Below, in pieces: positions 27,101-40,087 of a stretch of DNA of 64,000 bases (the first letter of the stretch is position 1; every line of letters starts with the position of its first letter). Under the pieces are notes generated by a model. The model saw only the letters and a program-made list of their open reading frames with translations, searched no databases and was not told the origin of the DNA. The stretch lies in the NCBI GenBank assembly GCA_005408345.1, contig SEMN01000327.1, positions 515,379-579,378 of the forward strand. The letters are read 5' to 3'. The position numbers and the translations under genes are program-made. Source of the DNA: Macquaria australasica (Eukaryota; Chordata; Actinopteri; Centrarchiformes; Percichthyidae).

Positions 27101-30100
27101 TCCATCCCAACAGACATTAAACAAGTAGTTGAGTATGTGGGTTTTAACATCTCCTCTTTGTGTTTTTAACCATGCCCAGTGTAGCTCCTAGAAAAAGTAC
27201 GGGTGTAGCATCGCCGAAACTGATTAGTTCTGTGTGATGATGTGCTCTTGTGTTGCAGTGCTTCACCCATACAGACATATCTTGGGCTTATGGCAGCCTG
27301 ACATAGGACCTTATGGTGGATTGCTCAACGTTGTGGTAAGAAGTGTTTCTCAATCAAGACATCTGCATTATGATGAGGAACAATGACTACAATTTACAGT
27401 TTGTTGACGTCTTTTGCGTGAAACGATTACAAAAATGTGCAACGCTGGTCATTTCTGATGTGGCAATATTCAGCTGCTAATGCTTTGGCAGGAAACCTAA
27501 ACATAATTTTAGGATCATTTCAATGGCTGATAAATTATTAAAAAGGTTTTTCATTCAGGTGGACGGGCTGTTCATTATTGGCTGGATGTATTTACCACCT
27601 CATGACCCCCGCGTGGAGGATCCCATGAGAAGACGGCCGCTCTTCCGTATCCACATGTGGGAAAGCAAAAAGGCCACTGTGGAGTGTATGTACGGACACA
27701 AGGGTCCCCACAAAGGAGACATACAGGTATAGGGCTCACACGGCACAACAGCTTCCCTGTGCACCAACAAAATGAGCTCTACATAATTTGGATATTTGTT
27801 GACACAGATAACTGATTCTGCTTTAATTTGAGGTTAGAAGCTAATAAAAGTAGTTCATCCTTTAATATGTGTCATGTTCTGATATTTTTAGACTGTGAAG
27901 AAGGATGAATTTTCAACCAAATGTAACCAGACTGATCATCACCGCATGCCAGGGGGCAGACAGGAGGTGGGTGAAATCAGAAAACTGTAACTATGTGAAA
28001 CGGTGATGTCCTGTTCATATCTTGCTTGATTATGTTTTCAAAGCCTTTAAAGTACTTTGGTGATGTCGAAATTCACGGACTGTTATCAGCATTTTATTAT
28101 TTCTGTGTGTGTGTGTGTGTGTGTGCGCATGTAGGAGTTCAGGACATGGTTGGAGGAAGAATGGGGCCGGACACTGGAAGAAATCTTCCATGAGCACATG
28201 CAGGAGCTCATCCTGATGAAGTTCATTTATACTAGCCAATATGAGTACGGGTCTCTTCCTTTCATCACATTTTCTCTGTAACTGAAATCAGTCACTTGAG
28301 TATCACTTAAGTGTAACACCCCCCAGTAGCTTTAATATGTTAAACAATAATGACAAGAGATGGTTCTGATTTCTCTTGTGGATTAATGAATGACCTGTCC
28401 ATGTAGTTCTGATGGCCTCGGCAGAGGCTCAGGTAAAGCTGCAGCTTTTATCTGCTTTCTTTCCACAGTAACTGCTTGACATACCGGAGGATCTACCTGC
28501 CTCCTGCGATGCCCTCTGACCTGCTGCAGCCAGGCCTCTTCAAAGGCACCTATGGCAGTCACGGCTTGGAGATTGTCATGTTCAGTTTCCACGTGACTTC
28601 TGCAAGAGCCACCAAGCTCACTGTAAGTTAGTGAATAATCATTATCAGAGGCTGAGTTTATTTTAAAAAGAAACAGTTTTCTAACTTGTAGAAATGACTC
28701 ATATGCATGTCGGCCCTGCAGTATATAGTAATCGCAGCCTGGTTACAATTCTATAAACACATTGATTTTTCTATGGAAAGACTGCTTTCCTGTGAATCAT
28801 TTAATATCTTGTATACAGTGCATCTGGAAAGTATTCACAGCGCTTCACTTTTTCCACATTTTGTTATGTTACAGCCTCATTCCAAAATGGAATAAATTCA
28901 TTTTTGTCCTCAAAATTCTACACACAATACCCCATAATGACGTGAAAAAAGTTTGAGATTTTTGCAAATTTATTAAAAATAAAAAAAGAAATCACATGTA
29001 CATAAGTATTCACAGCCTTTGCTCAATACTTTGTTGCTGCACCTTTGGCAGCAATTACAGCCTCAAGTCTTTTTGAATATGATGCCACAAGCTTGGCACA
29101 CCCATCTTTGGGCAGTTTTGCCCATTCCTCTTTGCAGCACCTCTCAAGCTCCATCAGGTTGGATGGGAAGCATTGGTGCACAGCCATTTTCAGATCTCTC
29201 CAGAGATGTTCAATCAGATTCAAGTCTGGGCTCTGGCTGGGCCACTCAAGGACATTCACGGAGTTGTCCTGAAGCCACTCCTTTGATATCTTGGCCGTGT
29301 GCTTAGTGTGGTTGTCCTGCTGAAAGATGAACCGTCGCCCCAGTCTGAGGTCAAGAGCGCTCTGGAGCAGGTTTTCATCCAGGATGTCTCTGTACATTGC
29401 TGCATTCATCTTTCCCTCTATCCTGACTAGTCTCCCAGTTCCTGCCGCTAAAAAACATCCCCACAGCATGATGCTGCCACCACCATGCTTCACTGTAGGG
29501 ATGGTATTGGCCTGGTGATGAGCGGTGCCTGGTTTCCTCCAAACATGACGCCTGGCATTCACACCAAAGAGTTAAGTCTTTGTCTCATCAGACCAGAGAA
29601 TTTTGTTTCTCATGGTCTGAGAGTCCTCTTAGAGGGTCGCGGTATAGAAAATGGATGGATGGATGGTCTGAGAGTCTTTCAGGTGCATTTTGGCAAACTC
29701 CAGGTGGGCTGTCATGTGCTTTTTACTAAGGAGTGGCTTCCGTCTGGCCACTCTACCATACAGGCCTGACTGGTGGATTGCTGCAGAGATGGTTGTCCTT
29801 CTGGAAGGTTCTCCTCTCTCCACAGAGGAATGCTGTAGCTCTGACAGAGTGACCATCGGGTTCTTGGTCACCTCCCTGACTAGGGCCCTTCTCCCCCAAT
29901 CGCTCAGTTTAGACGGCTGGCCAGCTCTAGGAAGAGTCCTAGTGGTTCCGAACTTCTTCCATTTATGGATGATGGAGGCCACTGTGCTCATTGGGACCTT
30001 TTAAAGCAGCAGATATTTTTCTGTACCCTTCCCCAGATTTGTGCCTCGAGACAATCCTGTCTCGGAGGTCTACAGACAATTCCTTTGACTTCATGCTTGG

Positions 30101-31867
30101 TTTGTGCTCTGACATGCACTGTCAAGTGTGGGACCCTATATAGACAGGCGTGTGCCTTTCCAAATCATGTCCAATCAACTGAATTTACCACAGGTGGACT
30201 CCAATTAGGCTGTAGGAACATCGTAAGGATGATCAGTGGAAACAGGATGCACCTGAGCTCAATTTTGAGCTTCATGGCAAAGACTGTGAATACTTATGTA
30301 CATGTGATTTCTTAGTTTTTTATTTTTAATAAATTTGCAAAAATCTCACTTTTTTCACGTTGTCATTATGGGGTATTGTGTGTAGAATTTTGAGGACAAA
30401 AATGAATTTATTCCATTTTGGAATAAGGCCGTAACATAACAAAATGTGGAAAAAGTGAAGCGCTGTGAATATTTTCCGGATGCACTGTATGTCCTCTAGG
30501 TCATCCTCCTCCTCTCCAACAACAAACTATTCAGCCAAAATTCCTGATGTAATCATCACTCAAGCTTTTAACAGGCAGTCCTTCACACCAAGTGCCATTT
30601 TGACCTAGAGGATGTAACATTAACCCACCAAATTCATCTGTTAGTGGTGCAGACTGTCATTTTGTTCCTTCCTGCAGGGAGACCCCAATGTTCCTGCAGG
30701 GCAACTCACTCTGGATGTTGACCTGAAGCGGCCTGTGATCCTCCCAGACTTGGAGCACCAGCGCAACATAGAGGAGCTGTCCCGGCTGGTACTGGGGGTA
30801 CACGAGGAAGTACAGAGAGAAGCAGAACAACAGGCCAAGGAGACTTCTGCCACAGTCAGAGGTGTAGCAGAGGGGGCATGTGGTGGTACCAGCGCAGCAG
30901 AAGAGGTGGAGGCAGACCACGGTGCCTGTTCAGACAGCTGCCAGCCTGGCCCCAGCACCACCACAGATCCTCCTGAAGCCCAGCCCTTCGTCCTGCCGCT
31001 GGGGGTTATGGCTCGCAACGAGGTGTACCCTCGCACCTGCAGGAAATGGTAAGAACTCTGCCTGTACAGGAGGATTGATAGTAGGTACCTTTGCTGCAGT
31101 GTCAGTGGTGTTAGACAGTGTGTGCCAATTGTTCCTGAGCTGTTAGAAGTTGCTAAGAGTTCATGGCCAACGGGCTGTAATCATATCTGTCTCTAATAAA
31201 TGCTTGTCAGTATGCGTGTTAAATGTTGGGTGAACAACTGTTGTGAGAAAACTATAGTCTTGAACCTTACAAGTCATGTTATATAGATAAGTATATCAAA
31301 TCAATGTAAATAGTTTGGCAAGTCTCTTTGACCATAGTGCAGTCTCTTGTAACTGAATACATGTTTTTTTTTGGTTGCATGTTTTTATCACCCTAAAAGA
31401 AACACTTCTGATAGGATTAATAATTACAAACTGAAAATATTTCAAAATTTAGTTTGAAGGTGGATCTGCACTAGTCCATAAGGAGGTTGCTGTAAAGCTT
31501 TATTAAAAAAATACATTTTAAGTTATTGATTGTTAGAGTAAAATACTTAAGTCATAAGCATTAGCTGTTATTATTTTCTGTTTGTTAGAACATTGAAATT
31601 GATATCCAAGAAAATATTGATTAATTGATGTTCCTCCATTTCAGCTTCTATGGGACGGGCCTGATCGCTGGGCACGGCTTTACAAGTCCAGAGCGCACCC
31701 CGGGGCTCTTTGTGCTGTTTGATGAGGACCGTTTTGGTTTCATCTGGCTGGAGTTGAAATCTTTCAGTCTGTACAGTCGCCTGACGGACAACCTAGCCCA
31801 CGCTCACGCCCCAAACATGGAGCGATTTGAGGCCATGCTGCGCAACATGCAGTCCTGGACATCCTGA
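24158..31867 (+). CDS. fbxo31: F-box only protein 31, SCF ubiquitin ligase substrate receptor
   Basis: Recruits substrates such as cyclin D1 to the SKP1-CUL1 ubiquitin ligase in DNA damage and cell-cycle control (family knowledge). There are ten exons: 24158-24572, 26182-26253, 26738-26824, 27259-27335, 27559-27726, 27892-27966, 28135-28244, 28469-28622, 30678-31048, 31645-31867. Phases agree and give 583 aa. The start MAVCARLCGVG matches the vertebrate family. An acidic patch lies near residues 31-40, and the F-box is at about 91-137 (LSDLPPELLVEIFSLLPG). The substrate domain includes GLWQPDIGPYGGLLNVV, NQTDHHRMPGGRQEEF and, near the end, FYGTGLIAGHGFTSPERTPG. A Glu/Ala-rich low-complexity stretch in exon 9 makes it somewhat longer than human (539 aa). 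The intron between exons 8 and 9 carries a Tc1 element. Confidence 0.96.
28103..28125. repeat. (GT)n microsatellite in FBXO31 intron
   Basis: About eleven GT units directly before the splice acceptor at 28134. It lies within the polypyrimidine-tract region, so length variation could affect splicing of the next exon. Confidence 0.85.
28816..30487 (-). mobile_element. Tc1/mariner transposon in FBXO31 intron 8
   Basis: A 1672-bp element bounded by TA dinucleotides at 28814-28815 and 30488-30489, the Tc1 target duplication. Its ends are long inverted repeats of about 205 bp (28816-29020 and 30283-30487) beginning CAGTGCATC, with only scattered differences. The transposase lies antisense to FBXO31. 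The element is complete end to end but its gene is broken, so it could move only with a transposase supplied from elsewhere. Confidence 0.95.
29023..29991 (-). pseudogene. Broken Tc1 transposase
   Basis: The N-terminal half (29629-29991) carries the helix-turn-helix DNA-binding region. The C-terminal half (29023-29562) carries the DDE domain: FQQD supplies the second Asp, and SPDLNLIEHLW the Glu 34 residues later (DD34E spacing). The first Asp lies in WSDETK, which is followed two codons later by an in-frame TAA near 29573. A second lesion is an insertion of about 45 bp near 29630-29675 that contains an ATGG run and duplicates GGTCTGAGAGTC. Both breaks make it inactive. Confidence 0.9.
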
Positions 31868-34411
31868 TGCATCCTGCTTTAAGTCTCCTCTCACGATACA
31901 ATGCATAATAACAACCATTATACACAAATCACCTCTGTCCTCCGCTGACATTACTATCACGAAGGTTCTATCTGTCTGTTTCCCAAACATTAGGTTTTAC
32001 AGCTTGTTACAACACCCCAAGCACTTTGAAAGGCCCCACGAGTCACCGTTTATCACCTCACCTCAGTATGACCTCAGTCCTCCAGTGCAGCATGATAACA
32101 GGTCACATTAAAGTTTTTTATTTATTTATTTATTCCCTGCAGGAGAAAAGGAATGATATTCCATACCACTTATTCCATATGGATCAAACTGTATGTGCCT
32201 CTGATTCTAAAACCATGTCTGTAATTGGTAGTGCTTGAAGAGGACTAAAGTGTCCAATGTATTCTACTATATAGTATTATACTGATTTCAGTGCCCAACA
32301 TATTGAACTGCATGCTGCATTTTATTTAGATCGAATCGCATTAAACTCATTACCATTATCTGAACATGATGTTTTATTTTCATTAAGCAGCATGCTTTGC
32401 TTTTTAGGTTTTTTTTTTTTTTTTTTTGCTTTAGAGACATCAGAATAAAAAAGAAACACAGCATCTCAGGTGTTTTTCTCTTTGCCACATGTCATGTCAC
32501 ATGCCTCGTGAAAAACAGGACATAAGTATTTATGTGTATAACAAAAATGTATTAGGTTTCTTTTACTTTATTAACTTGTCCAATAGAAATACTGAGTGAG
32601 TTTTACAACTGGGCAATTTTCTAATCATTGACAAGAGAGGATTTGCTGTCTTATCAAACACTGTAGCTACATCAGCCAGTCTTGGGCAGACTGACTATCT
32701 TTTTCACTGATATCCTTTGGCTCATGGTCTGACATGACATACATAACATACTGTTAATGTCGCTGCACCTGACATATTATGTAAGTTGGAATATTTTAGT
32801 ATTGTACTGCAATAGAATAACATAACCTATACATAAACTGGATTTAATCAAAATATCAAAATTAGACAGTTTATGTGCTTATATAATTATGATTTGAAAC
32901 AGAAACTTCTTTGAAATGTATTGTATTTGTTGTTTAAATGGCTGACGTGACGTTTGCCTGGCTTCATACCTGCAAAGCTATTCCTGCCAGTTCTCCAATT
33001 TATTTCAAACTTGAGACCAGGCTAGCTGAACATTATACAAACTAACAGCTCAAAGTGCATCTCAAAGTACCAAGTAAGTGTCTGTTTGTCTCATTACGGC
33101 CTGATGGTGATGCCCAGTAGCTTTCCTACTCCAAGTGCACTTTTCTGGGCAGTATAGTGAATCATTCAAAACCACTGGCCAGCACTTTTATATCAGACTG
33201 CAGCTTTACTAACATTTGCAAAAAAAAAAAAGTGTCCGCTAAAGCATCAACTTAATTTTATCACATTTTATGAACTTCCTCTCAAATTTAGTACATTTTG
33301 TTATACATTCTCCTATCTTTAATCCCTGTGCACACAGCTATTTGAATGATTTGCCTTTGAAAAGTGTTGCTTTGTACTATTTTAAATACCATACGCCTGA
33401 TTTTGTGGAAAACGAACTAACCTATTGAACTGCTCACATCGGACTTCAGGGAGCTTTTCAGCTTAAGCGCTCTTCTCAGTAATAAAAAGGTACAAAACTG
33501 AAAAAAACAAACTTTTTGTCAAATCTGTTTATTTTTTCTGTGGTTTGTATGTGTAACCCATTGCTGTTATGCAAGAGAGCTGTTCTCAACTATCACCTAA
33601 AAGGATTATCTCGTTTCATTGCTGTTTTGAAGTGCCAAAGTTTAATTTCACTTATGTAATACAATTTATTGCACTTCACACAACAACCCTATTTTACACA
33701 AGCCCTGCGAGATAGCCATGTTCACTTTTCATACCAAAGTGCTGGATCTATAAAAATAAAAAACAAACGAGTTACAAGTTGGACTGTAGACCTGGATCCG
33801 GTAACCCACGTTAACCTTTTCACACAAACAGACAGCATTTTTGCATTTGTCTATGTGAATGGAGAATGAAATTGTTGGACAATACTGAGTCAGGGATACA
33901 AACAAAACATGACTGAATAGTGCAACGTTTTACACAAGATTTTTATTTTATATTGGAATCCAGATCATCAAGGTGATATTAAATATGTGGGCTAACACAT
34001 GACTTAAGGTGCCCTTCTACTACATATTTCCTTTTGGGCTTTTTAGATTTTCCAGATGTATTCCCTGAAGCCTTGAATCTGCCTTGGATTCAAACTGATG
34101 TTCAATATACACAGTGGCTATAAAAAGTATTCACTCCACTATAAGTTTTAAAATGACCACTACTGCCACAACATACACACCTTTTTAAGTTCAATTGTGG
34201 AATTTGAAAATCTTCTGAAGATATATTTTGAAAGGATCTCCTTTCCCAATGTCATTGTTCATTGTATAGGCTACACAAAGTACTTCAATTTGTTAAAATA
34301 TTATTATTATTATTACTACATTAGCTTAACATGTCTCACAGTGTGTCTAATGCATTTCTGGCTGACTTTTGTGTGGTTATTGATGGAACGGAGAAAGGAG
34401 AGGTGACTGTT
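31868..34411. other. FBXO31 3'UTR and intergenic space
   Basis: Begins with the presumed FBXO31 3'UTR; AATAAA-type signals occur near 32443 and 33481. The rest is AT-rich with homopolymer T (32409-32427) and no recognisable gene. Small ORFs such as the one at 33669-33869 have no family features. The far end holds a decayed Tc1 terminus and an ATT run near 34301, then the carboxylesterase 3'UTR on the other strand. Confidence 0.5.
34111..34205 (+). repeat. Decayed Tc1-like terminal repeat
   Basis: Starts CAGTGGCTATAAAAAGTATTC and continues with a run resembling the inverted terminus of fish Tc1 elements of a family different from the one in FBXO31. No partner terminus or transposase lies nearby, so it is a solo, truncated end. 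Confidence 0.4.
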
Positions 34412-37400
34412 CTACAGCTCGCTGCGCTCCATCTTCTCTTTATGTTGTCGGATCTTCTCCGGGAGGGTCTGAGTCAGGAAGACAAACCGGTCCTTCTTCA
34501 GGTGCTGACCAGTTACCTGCTCCTTTAAACCAATTTCCAAGTAGTCTTCATCTGCTCCATACTTTGGCCAGTGGACAAGGCCGTCCCCATTGGGAGACCT
34601 ACACACACACACACACACGTTATAAACAAGTCTTTCTTTTCTCCACGTGTATTATAACTTAGAATGAGGGTTAATTCCTACCCTGTGCGAGCAAAGTTGC
34701 CCCAGTAGCTCATCATGGTTTTGCTCAACTCTTCCTCCTCTTCAAGGCATGCATCTACAATAATGAGAACCTGGTAAAACTAGTTTCTCCAGTTTGGAGG
34801 AGCAAAGTACTAAGAAAACCCAGATCTCTGGTGGCCTATTGAAAGAGTGATTTTTATCTGGCACTTACCGGCTAATTTGACATGGGTAGTTGTGAAGCAG
34901 AATCCAAATACTGTAAAGATTTCATCTCCATGGTCACTCCCAACATAGCTTGGCCTTTTTGCTTGCAAGAATTTTGGAGGATGCTGGTATTCGTACAGGT
35001 ATACAGGGGCGCCTGCATCTGGTATGAGATATATCTTGTTTATGAAAAGTGTGACAGTAAATATTCAACAATGGTTCTCAAATGGATTTGCATAATCTTG
35101 TGTAAATAAAATACCTCTGTGGGCATTAGAAGCTTTAATGGCTGGAATGGTGAACAGCAAATCTCCAAGCGCCTCAGTGAATGCATCTCTATTTTTCACA
35201 CGATCTTCACCGGTTCCAATATATTCATCTACCATCAAATCTCTGATGATTGCATCTTTGGGCTTCAGAAAATGAGCAACACGTCTGTCAGAGAAGTTTG
35301 AGCATGATGACACAGAGCAATGTTGTAATGTCAGGCAGTGTCTGTCTTACATCAGGGAAGAAGATGGACAGCAGGTTCACGATACGCTCCCGATCCATTC
35401 CCTCTGTCCAGTTTGGAGGAGCAAAGTACTAAGAGAAGACGCACCTGCAGTTAACATTTCAGTCATGCACAAAAGCAAAACAAAACCATTTTTTCATGGG
35501 CTCATCCGGAAATCGGTAAGCTCTTTAGTCACACAAATGTCAGTATTAATTTAGTATTCACACTTACCTCAACAAGCAACCAGCCCCCTTCATCATTATT
35601 AACGCCGGTCATGAATGGTACAGTGAGGAGTTCATGTTTATGGAACAGCTCATCCACAGGTTTTGTCAGGAAGAGTCCATCAACATTTATAGTAAATTTC
35701 AATCTTTCATCCTTGAGAATAAAATGAGTAAAAGAAAAAGTTGAGATAAAGACAACATAAAAACCGCTACTTAATAAATAAAACAAGTCAGTCTATATCA
35801 GCGTACAATATCTCACCTGCCCAATAGTCATGATAGTTTTAATATCGAGGTCTCTCATGCAATCAGCGATCTTCTCTGTGCTTTCAAGGCTACAACCAGA
35901 TACATTTGCTACCACCTGAGGACAGATACATGGGATCCATCTCAACAATTTAGAAAAACAAAAATGTTGTGATATTCTCATTATTGGGCACTGAAGAAAG
36001 TTTACACACAAAAATAAACACACTGATAATCAACCTGCGTTACTGGCAGAGGATCATTTGCAATGATTAAATCCATTGCGGCAGTGCCACTCTCAGCAAT
36101 GGCATGGTGAAGCAGGCCATCAGACAAAGGCGAGAGAAGCTGTTGATTGAAGCAACAGAAAAAGTGAACGGTTCTGTGGACAGTGGCAACTTTGCAGTGA
36201 CATAACTGTCACTGTCAAAAAGAATGAGTTTGTTTAAAGTGCTTTATCTGCAGATTGATCCGTTACCAGGAGGGATACGCTCACTCCACCAGCAGACTCC
36301 CCAAATATGGTAACTAAATCTGGGTCTCCTCCAAAGTTGTGAATGTGCTGCTGGATCCACCTCAGAGCTTGTATCTGGTCCAGCAGGCCAAAGTTCCCTG
36401 ACATGTGCTCGTCTCCAGTGCTGGACAGAACATATAATTATAGTCTACCAGGCTACGTTCACACCAGCTCGTAAAAGTGACCCAATTTTGAATTGTTGTT
36501 CACATGTGGCGAACACAATCATAGTATGTTCATTCTAACTGTGCTTAGTGACTTTAAGTGACTTGTGTTTTTACCTGAGAAACCCCAGAAGTCCCAAGCG
36601 GTACTGGATCAGAACCACAACCACATCCTGATAAGCAGCCAGGGCGGAGCCATCATACATTGAAGCTGACCCCAAAGTAAACCCTCCACCATGGATCCAG
36701 ACCATGACCTGGTATGGTAATGAAAGCATAAAGGACATTTTTACTTTATTCTAACTGGGCTCATAAGAGTCTGTATCGAACTGCATTAAACTAATCAAAG
36801 ACTTAAATCTGACTAAAACAGGACAACATCAGTTTGGGTGTTTAGGGGTAATCCCTTTGCAATCTGGCTCTAAATATGGGCATCATTATTCTTCTCCAAG
36901 AACACTATCCAAATTCATCCAAAGCTGAATGTCAGCAACTTAGCAACATCAAAGGGTTCTTACTGGGAGCTTGGCATTGTGAGCTCTGTTTGCAGGAGTG
37001 TAAATGTTGAGGTAAAGACAGTCTTCTGAAATGTCTGGGACATCTACCAACATGCCACCGAGTTTGTCAATCATATCTAAAATAAACTGTTTATGTTGAA
37101 CACACCTGAAAAAGAGACACGTTTTAATCAATAAGTATTGGACATAATTTCTCCAAGTGTGGTATGCAACAAGTGAAGCACATGGATAACTTACATGGGT
37201 GGCTGCTGGGTGGCGTTTCTCACTCCTTTCCATCCTTCTACAGGCTGAGGTGCAGCCAGTCTCAGAGCAGGGCCTAAGGGTGGCTTTGCAAATGGGACAC
37301 CCAGGTAGGCATGGACCCCAGTCTCCTTCCCCTTCACACTCACATACTCCCCTCTCAGGCTGCCAAGCTTTGTGTGGACTTCAGGTGCTGTCAGGATATC

Positions 37401-38441
37401 GGGACTGAGTCAGAATCATAATGGAACACTTCACCATTTATCAGTTCAATTTGTCTGGGAAAATTTGTATCATAGCTAAGTAACAATTCCTCCAAATATA
37501 CAACATCTGGTCTGCAAATGACAAGTGGACAGGTGTTAGATAATACAACAACTTTGCATTTGATTTCAGCCACGTCAGGCCATGTGAAAGACAGAATACA
37601 CGCCCACTCACCAGTTCAAACTGGCTGTGCTGGTCAGGTTGCAGATCTACACCCTTGTTCCACTGTAGCCCACTGAATGCAGTTTTGCAATTCATCGATG
37701 ATTGTAACATACATTTTGAGTGTGTTAATATTAAATAAGTTAAATAAGTGGTTTGAATAATTTGTGCATTTATTTAAAACAGGTTGCTTGCCCTTATGGC
37801 TCCTTTGTAAAGATGTTTATCTAATCTCTGTAAGTAACCTGGTGGGTAAAATGTTATCACAATATACATGATGGCCAAGGTTGTAAAAAATAAGTGAAAA
37901 AGATTTCTCCTTTAAGAAGATGATGCATCACATTGCTCCATTCTGGAAAGTTTTCACCACACTGAGTTTTGTATTTGGCCTACACCCATAGTCATTGCCA
38001 AATTCATGTTATCCTGAATCAGCATCAAGCCAGCAAAAGAAAAGGTTAGCCTGAATAATTCAAACTCGCACCCTGCTTTGGTCTTTGGGATAGGATTTTC
38101 ACCTTTGGCCACAATCGCCAGTATGTAGGTAAAAGGGTTATAACCTCGATTAAGGCGCAATAAAATGTCAACAGGTATAACCTAAAGTGGCACATTAAGA
38201 TAACAACTGATTCAGTCCTTTGAGAGATACATTTAAAGAAAATATACTGTAGCTAGGGTGTGTTATTCAGATTAACAGTGCAGTCAGATCTACATCTAAA
38301 AGCAATGCATGCAAATTGTTGTCGCCGATGTCATTGTGCAAAGAAACTACCTTTCTCCTACTTACCTTGTTGGTCTGCAGCGATATAGAGAAATAAAACA
38401 GACGCTAGAAAGAAGAACGTTTGCTCCGCACGAAACTTCAT
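34412..38441 (-). CDS. Carboxylesterase (CES2/CES3-like), secretory pathway
   Basis: Serine hydrolase of ester and amide bonds, expected in the ER lumen. Thirteen exons, listed 3' to 5': 34412-34598, 34682-34754, 34869-35012, 35115-35262, 35351-35428, 35568-35711, 35817-35915, 36035-36139, 36267-36420, 36575-36708, 36964-37105, 37195-37387, 38366-38441. They join in phase to 558 aa, the usual carboxylesterase length. A signal peptide with the core FFFLASVLFLYI starts the protein. The oxyanion loop is IHGGGF, the nucleophile is in GESAGG (S224), the acid in NNDEGGW (E342) and the base in GSDHGDE (H452). EDCLYLN is also present. The C-terminus RSEL resembles the HXEL/KDEL ER-retention signal of the family. 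All active-site residues are intact. Orthology within the fish ces expansion is not settled, so no symbol is given. Confidence 0.94.
34789..34815 (-). repeat. 27-bp copy of carboxylesterase exon 9 acceptor
   Basis: These 27 bases are identical to 35408-35434, which contains the splice acceptor and first 21 bases of exon 9 (the codons for YFAPPNW). The copy lies in the intron before exon 12 and keeps the AG acceptor. Flanking sequence does not match, so only a short patch was copied or has survived. Confidence 0.85.
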
Positions 38442-39908
38442 GATGGTCGTCTCTGTGTGGACTGCGACACTCTGCTGGGTTGTGCAAGGAGAAAGCGCAC
38501 AGAATAAACGCCGCCTCCTATGAAGCTTTTCCGTTTTTACTTTGACCGAGGTAGTGCAGCATTTAAGATATTGTGCTAGACATGACGTGACGGCAGGTAA
38601 TCAACAGAAAGCAGACATTCCGCCCCCTAACTACCGGTATCTCCTGTTACACTTGACGCCATAGGAAAAAGCATGTTATCATCAAGGGTTTCTTTCATCT
38701 GTCTTTCTGAAAACCTAAGACGTGACAGTGGACTTGTCTGACCATATTTTAGGCTAGATAAGCACCTGCCGTGTCACTGGCTTGCAAAAAGTGTTTTTAA
38801 CCAAGATTAAAGTACAATTATTTTGTTTGCACTTCAGAACAATAGCTTCCATGAGTCACACAGACACAGGGGCGCTGTCACTGGCTCTTGGGAACTGTAG
38901 TTGTTCACAGTGCTAATGCGCATAGCTGTTGCACCTGACCAGAGAAACCAAGAAAACCTCAACACAAGTTTGAAGAAAAGTTACATGATTGCAGGCCTAT
39001 AATGCATCACCTATCAATGCACACAAATGTATTCCCTGTATCTCTTATTCATTACTGTCCATGTAGCCACAAGAGGAAAAAACATTTTGGCTTGATCTAT
39101 CTATCTGAGTCTCTCGCTATCAATACCCTTGCCATTGCATCAGCCAAGCAAAGCCAAGGCCCCCATGGTCAGAGGCCCCTAGACATCAGGCCCATGCCTA
39201 CTGACCATCCCTGTTCACATCAACGTTGCCTCCACAAGTTATTAGGATTCAGTAATCTAACTTGCACATTCATTAAAGAGCAGCAAACATTGCTGCTGAC
39301 ATTATGGGTCTCATGGTTCCACCAAAGGTCTGGCAGAAGAACTGTGACCCACGATATAAATGGTTAGGCTGTGTGTTTTTTCAGTGTTGACAAGTTTGGG
39401 TACGGACATTAAGAGGTCCAAGGCTCAAAACCTCAACAGAAAAGTGAACTTGACAGTTTCTTTCATTTAAGGTACCTATCTCCTAAACTGATATAGGTTT
39501 GGTGGGCCTTTTGTTGTTATTAAAGCCCTTATGCTCTAATAAATAGCCTTAAACTGTTTAATTCAATTTGATTGTCATTTAATATCCTCCTTGAACAATA
39601 TTGGAATCATTGTTACAGGGTGTCTTCTTGCTCAGTCAACTGCTCCACACTGTGTTTAAATGATGTATTACAGCTGTGTGCCTCTGGGTTTTTCTCCCAG
39701 GGTTTGCTGCTGCTGTTTTGGTTTGGTGGTGTTCTTTAATATTGGGCTACTCTCAGGAAGACCTAGGAGAATAAAAGTGCAGTTGTAAACACCTCACCTG
39801 GCAATATTTGGTCAAACCATTAAAGCATGTACCGGAATCACACGGCTTGGAGTCGCTGATTTCTTCAGCAACTGCCAACAGCTACACGGTTTGTTGACAA
39901 AACTTACG
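38442..39908. other. Intergenic: carboxylesterase upstream region
   Basis: Must contain the carboxylesterase promoter. No gene is recognised. A 121-codon ORF (39002-39367) shows no domain, no signal and no splice context. This is also where 5' exons of the downstream bcap31 gene could be expected; none was seen. Confidence 0.45.
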
Positions 39909-40014
39909 TTTATCAAAAAGAATAACGTGATAATAGATTAAATAGAGTTAAATTTAATAAATAACAATCTAAAGGAATGGTCGCCAACTGTTCATTTACA
40001 AAAGAGGAAAAGAT

Positions 40015-40087
40015 CGAGCCAGCCAGGAGTCGAACCTAGAATCTTCTGATCCGTAGTCAGACGCGTTATCCATTGCGCCACTGGCCC
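40015..40087 (-). tRNA. tRNA-Arg (anticodon ACG), inverted copy
   Basis: 73 nt, identical to the tRNA at 23486-23558, with the same A box, ACG anticodon, B box and acceptor pairing. It lies in arm 2 of the inverted repeat with the same flanks, so it was duplicated with the arm. Confidence 0.94.

Noticed and set aside
29485..30004. Several + strand ORFs of about 95-104 codons in the FBXO31 intron
   Set aside because: Antisense shadows of the Tc1 transposase.
30641..31036. 131-codon antisense ORF
   Set aside because: Opposite strand of FBXO31 exon 9, whose sense reading is in phase and family-matched.
39002..39367. 121-codon ORF between the carboxylesterase and arm 2
   Set aside because: No domain, no splice support and no similarity to the missing bcap31 N-terminus.
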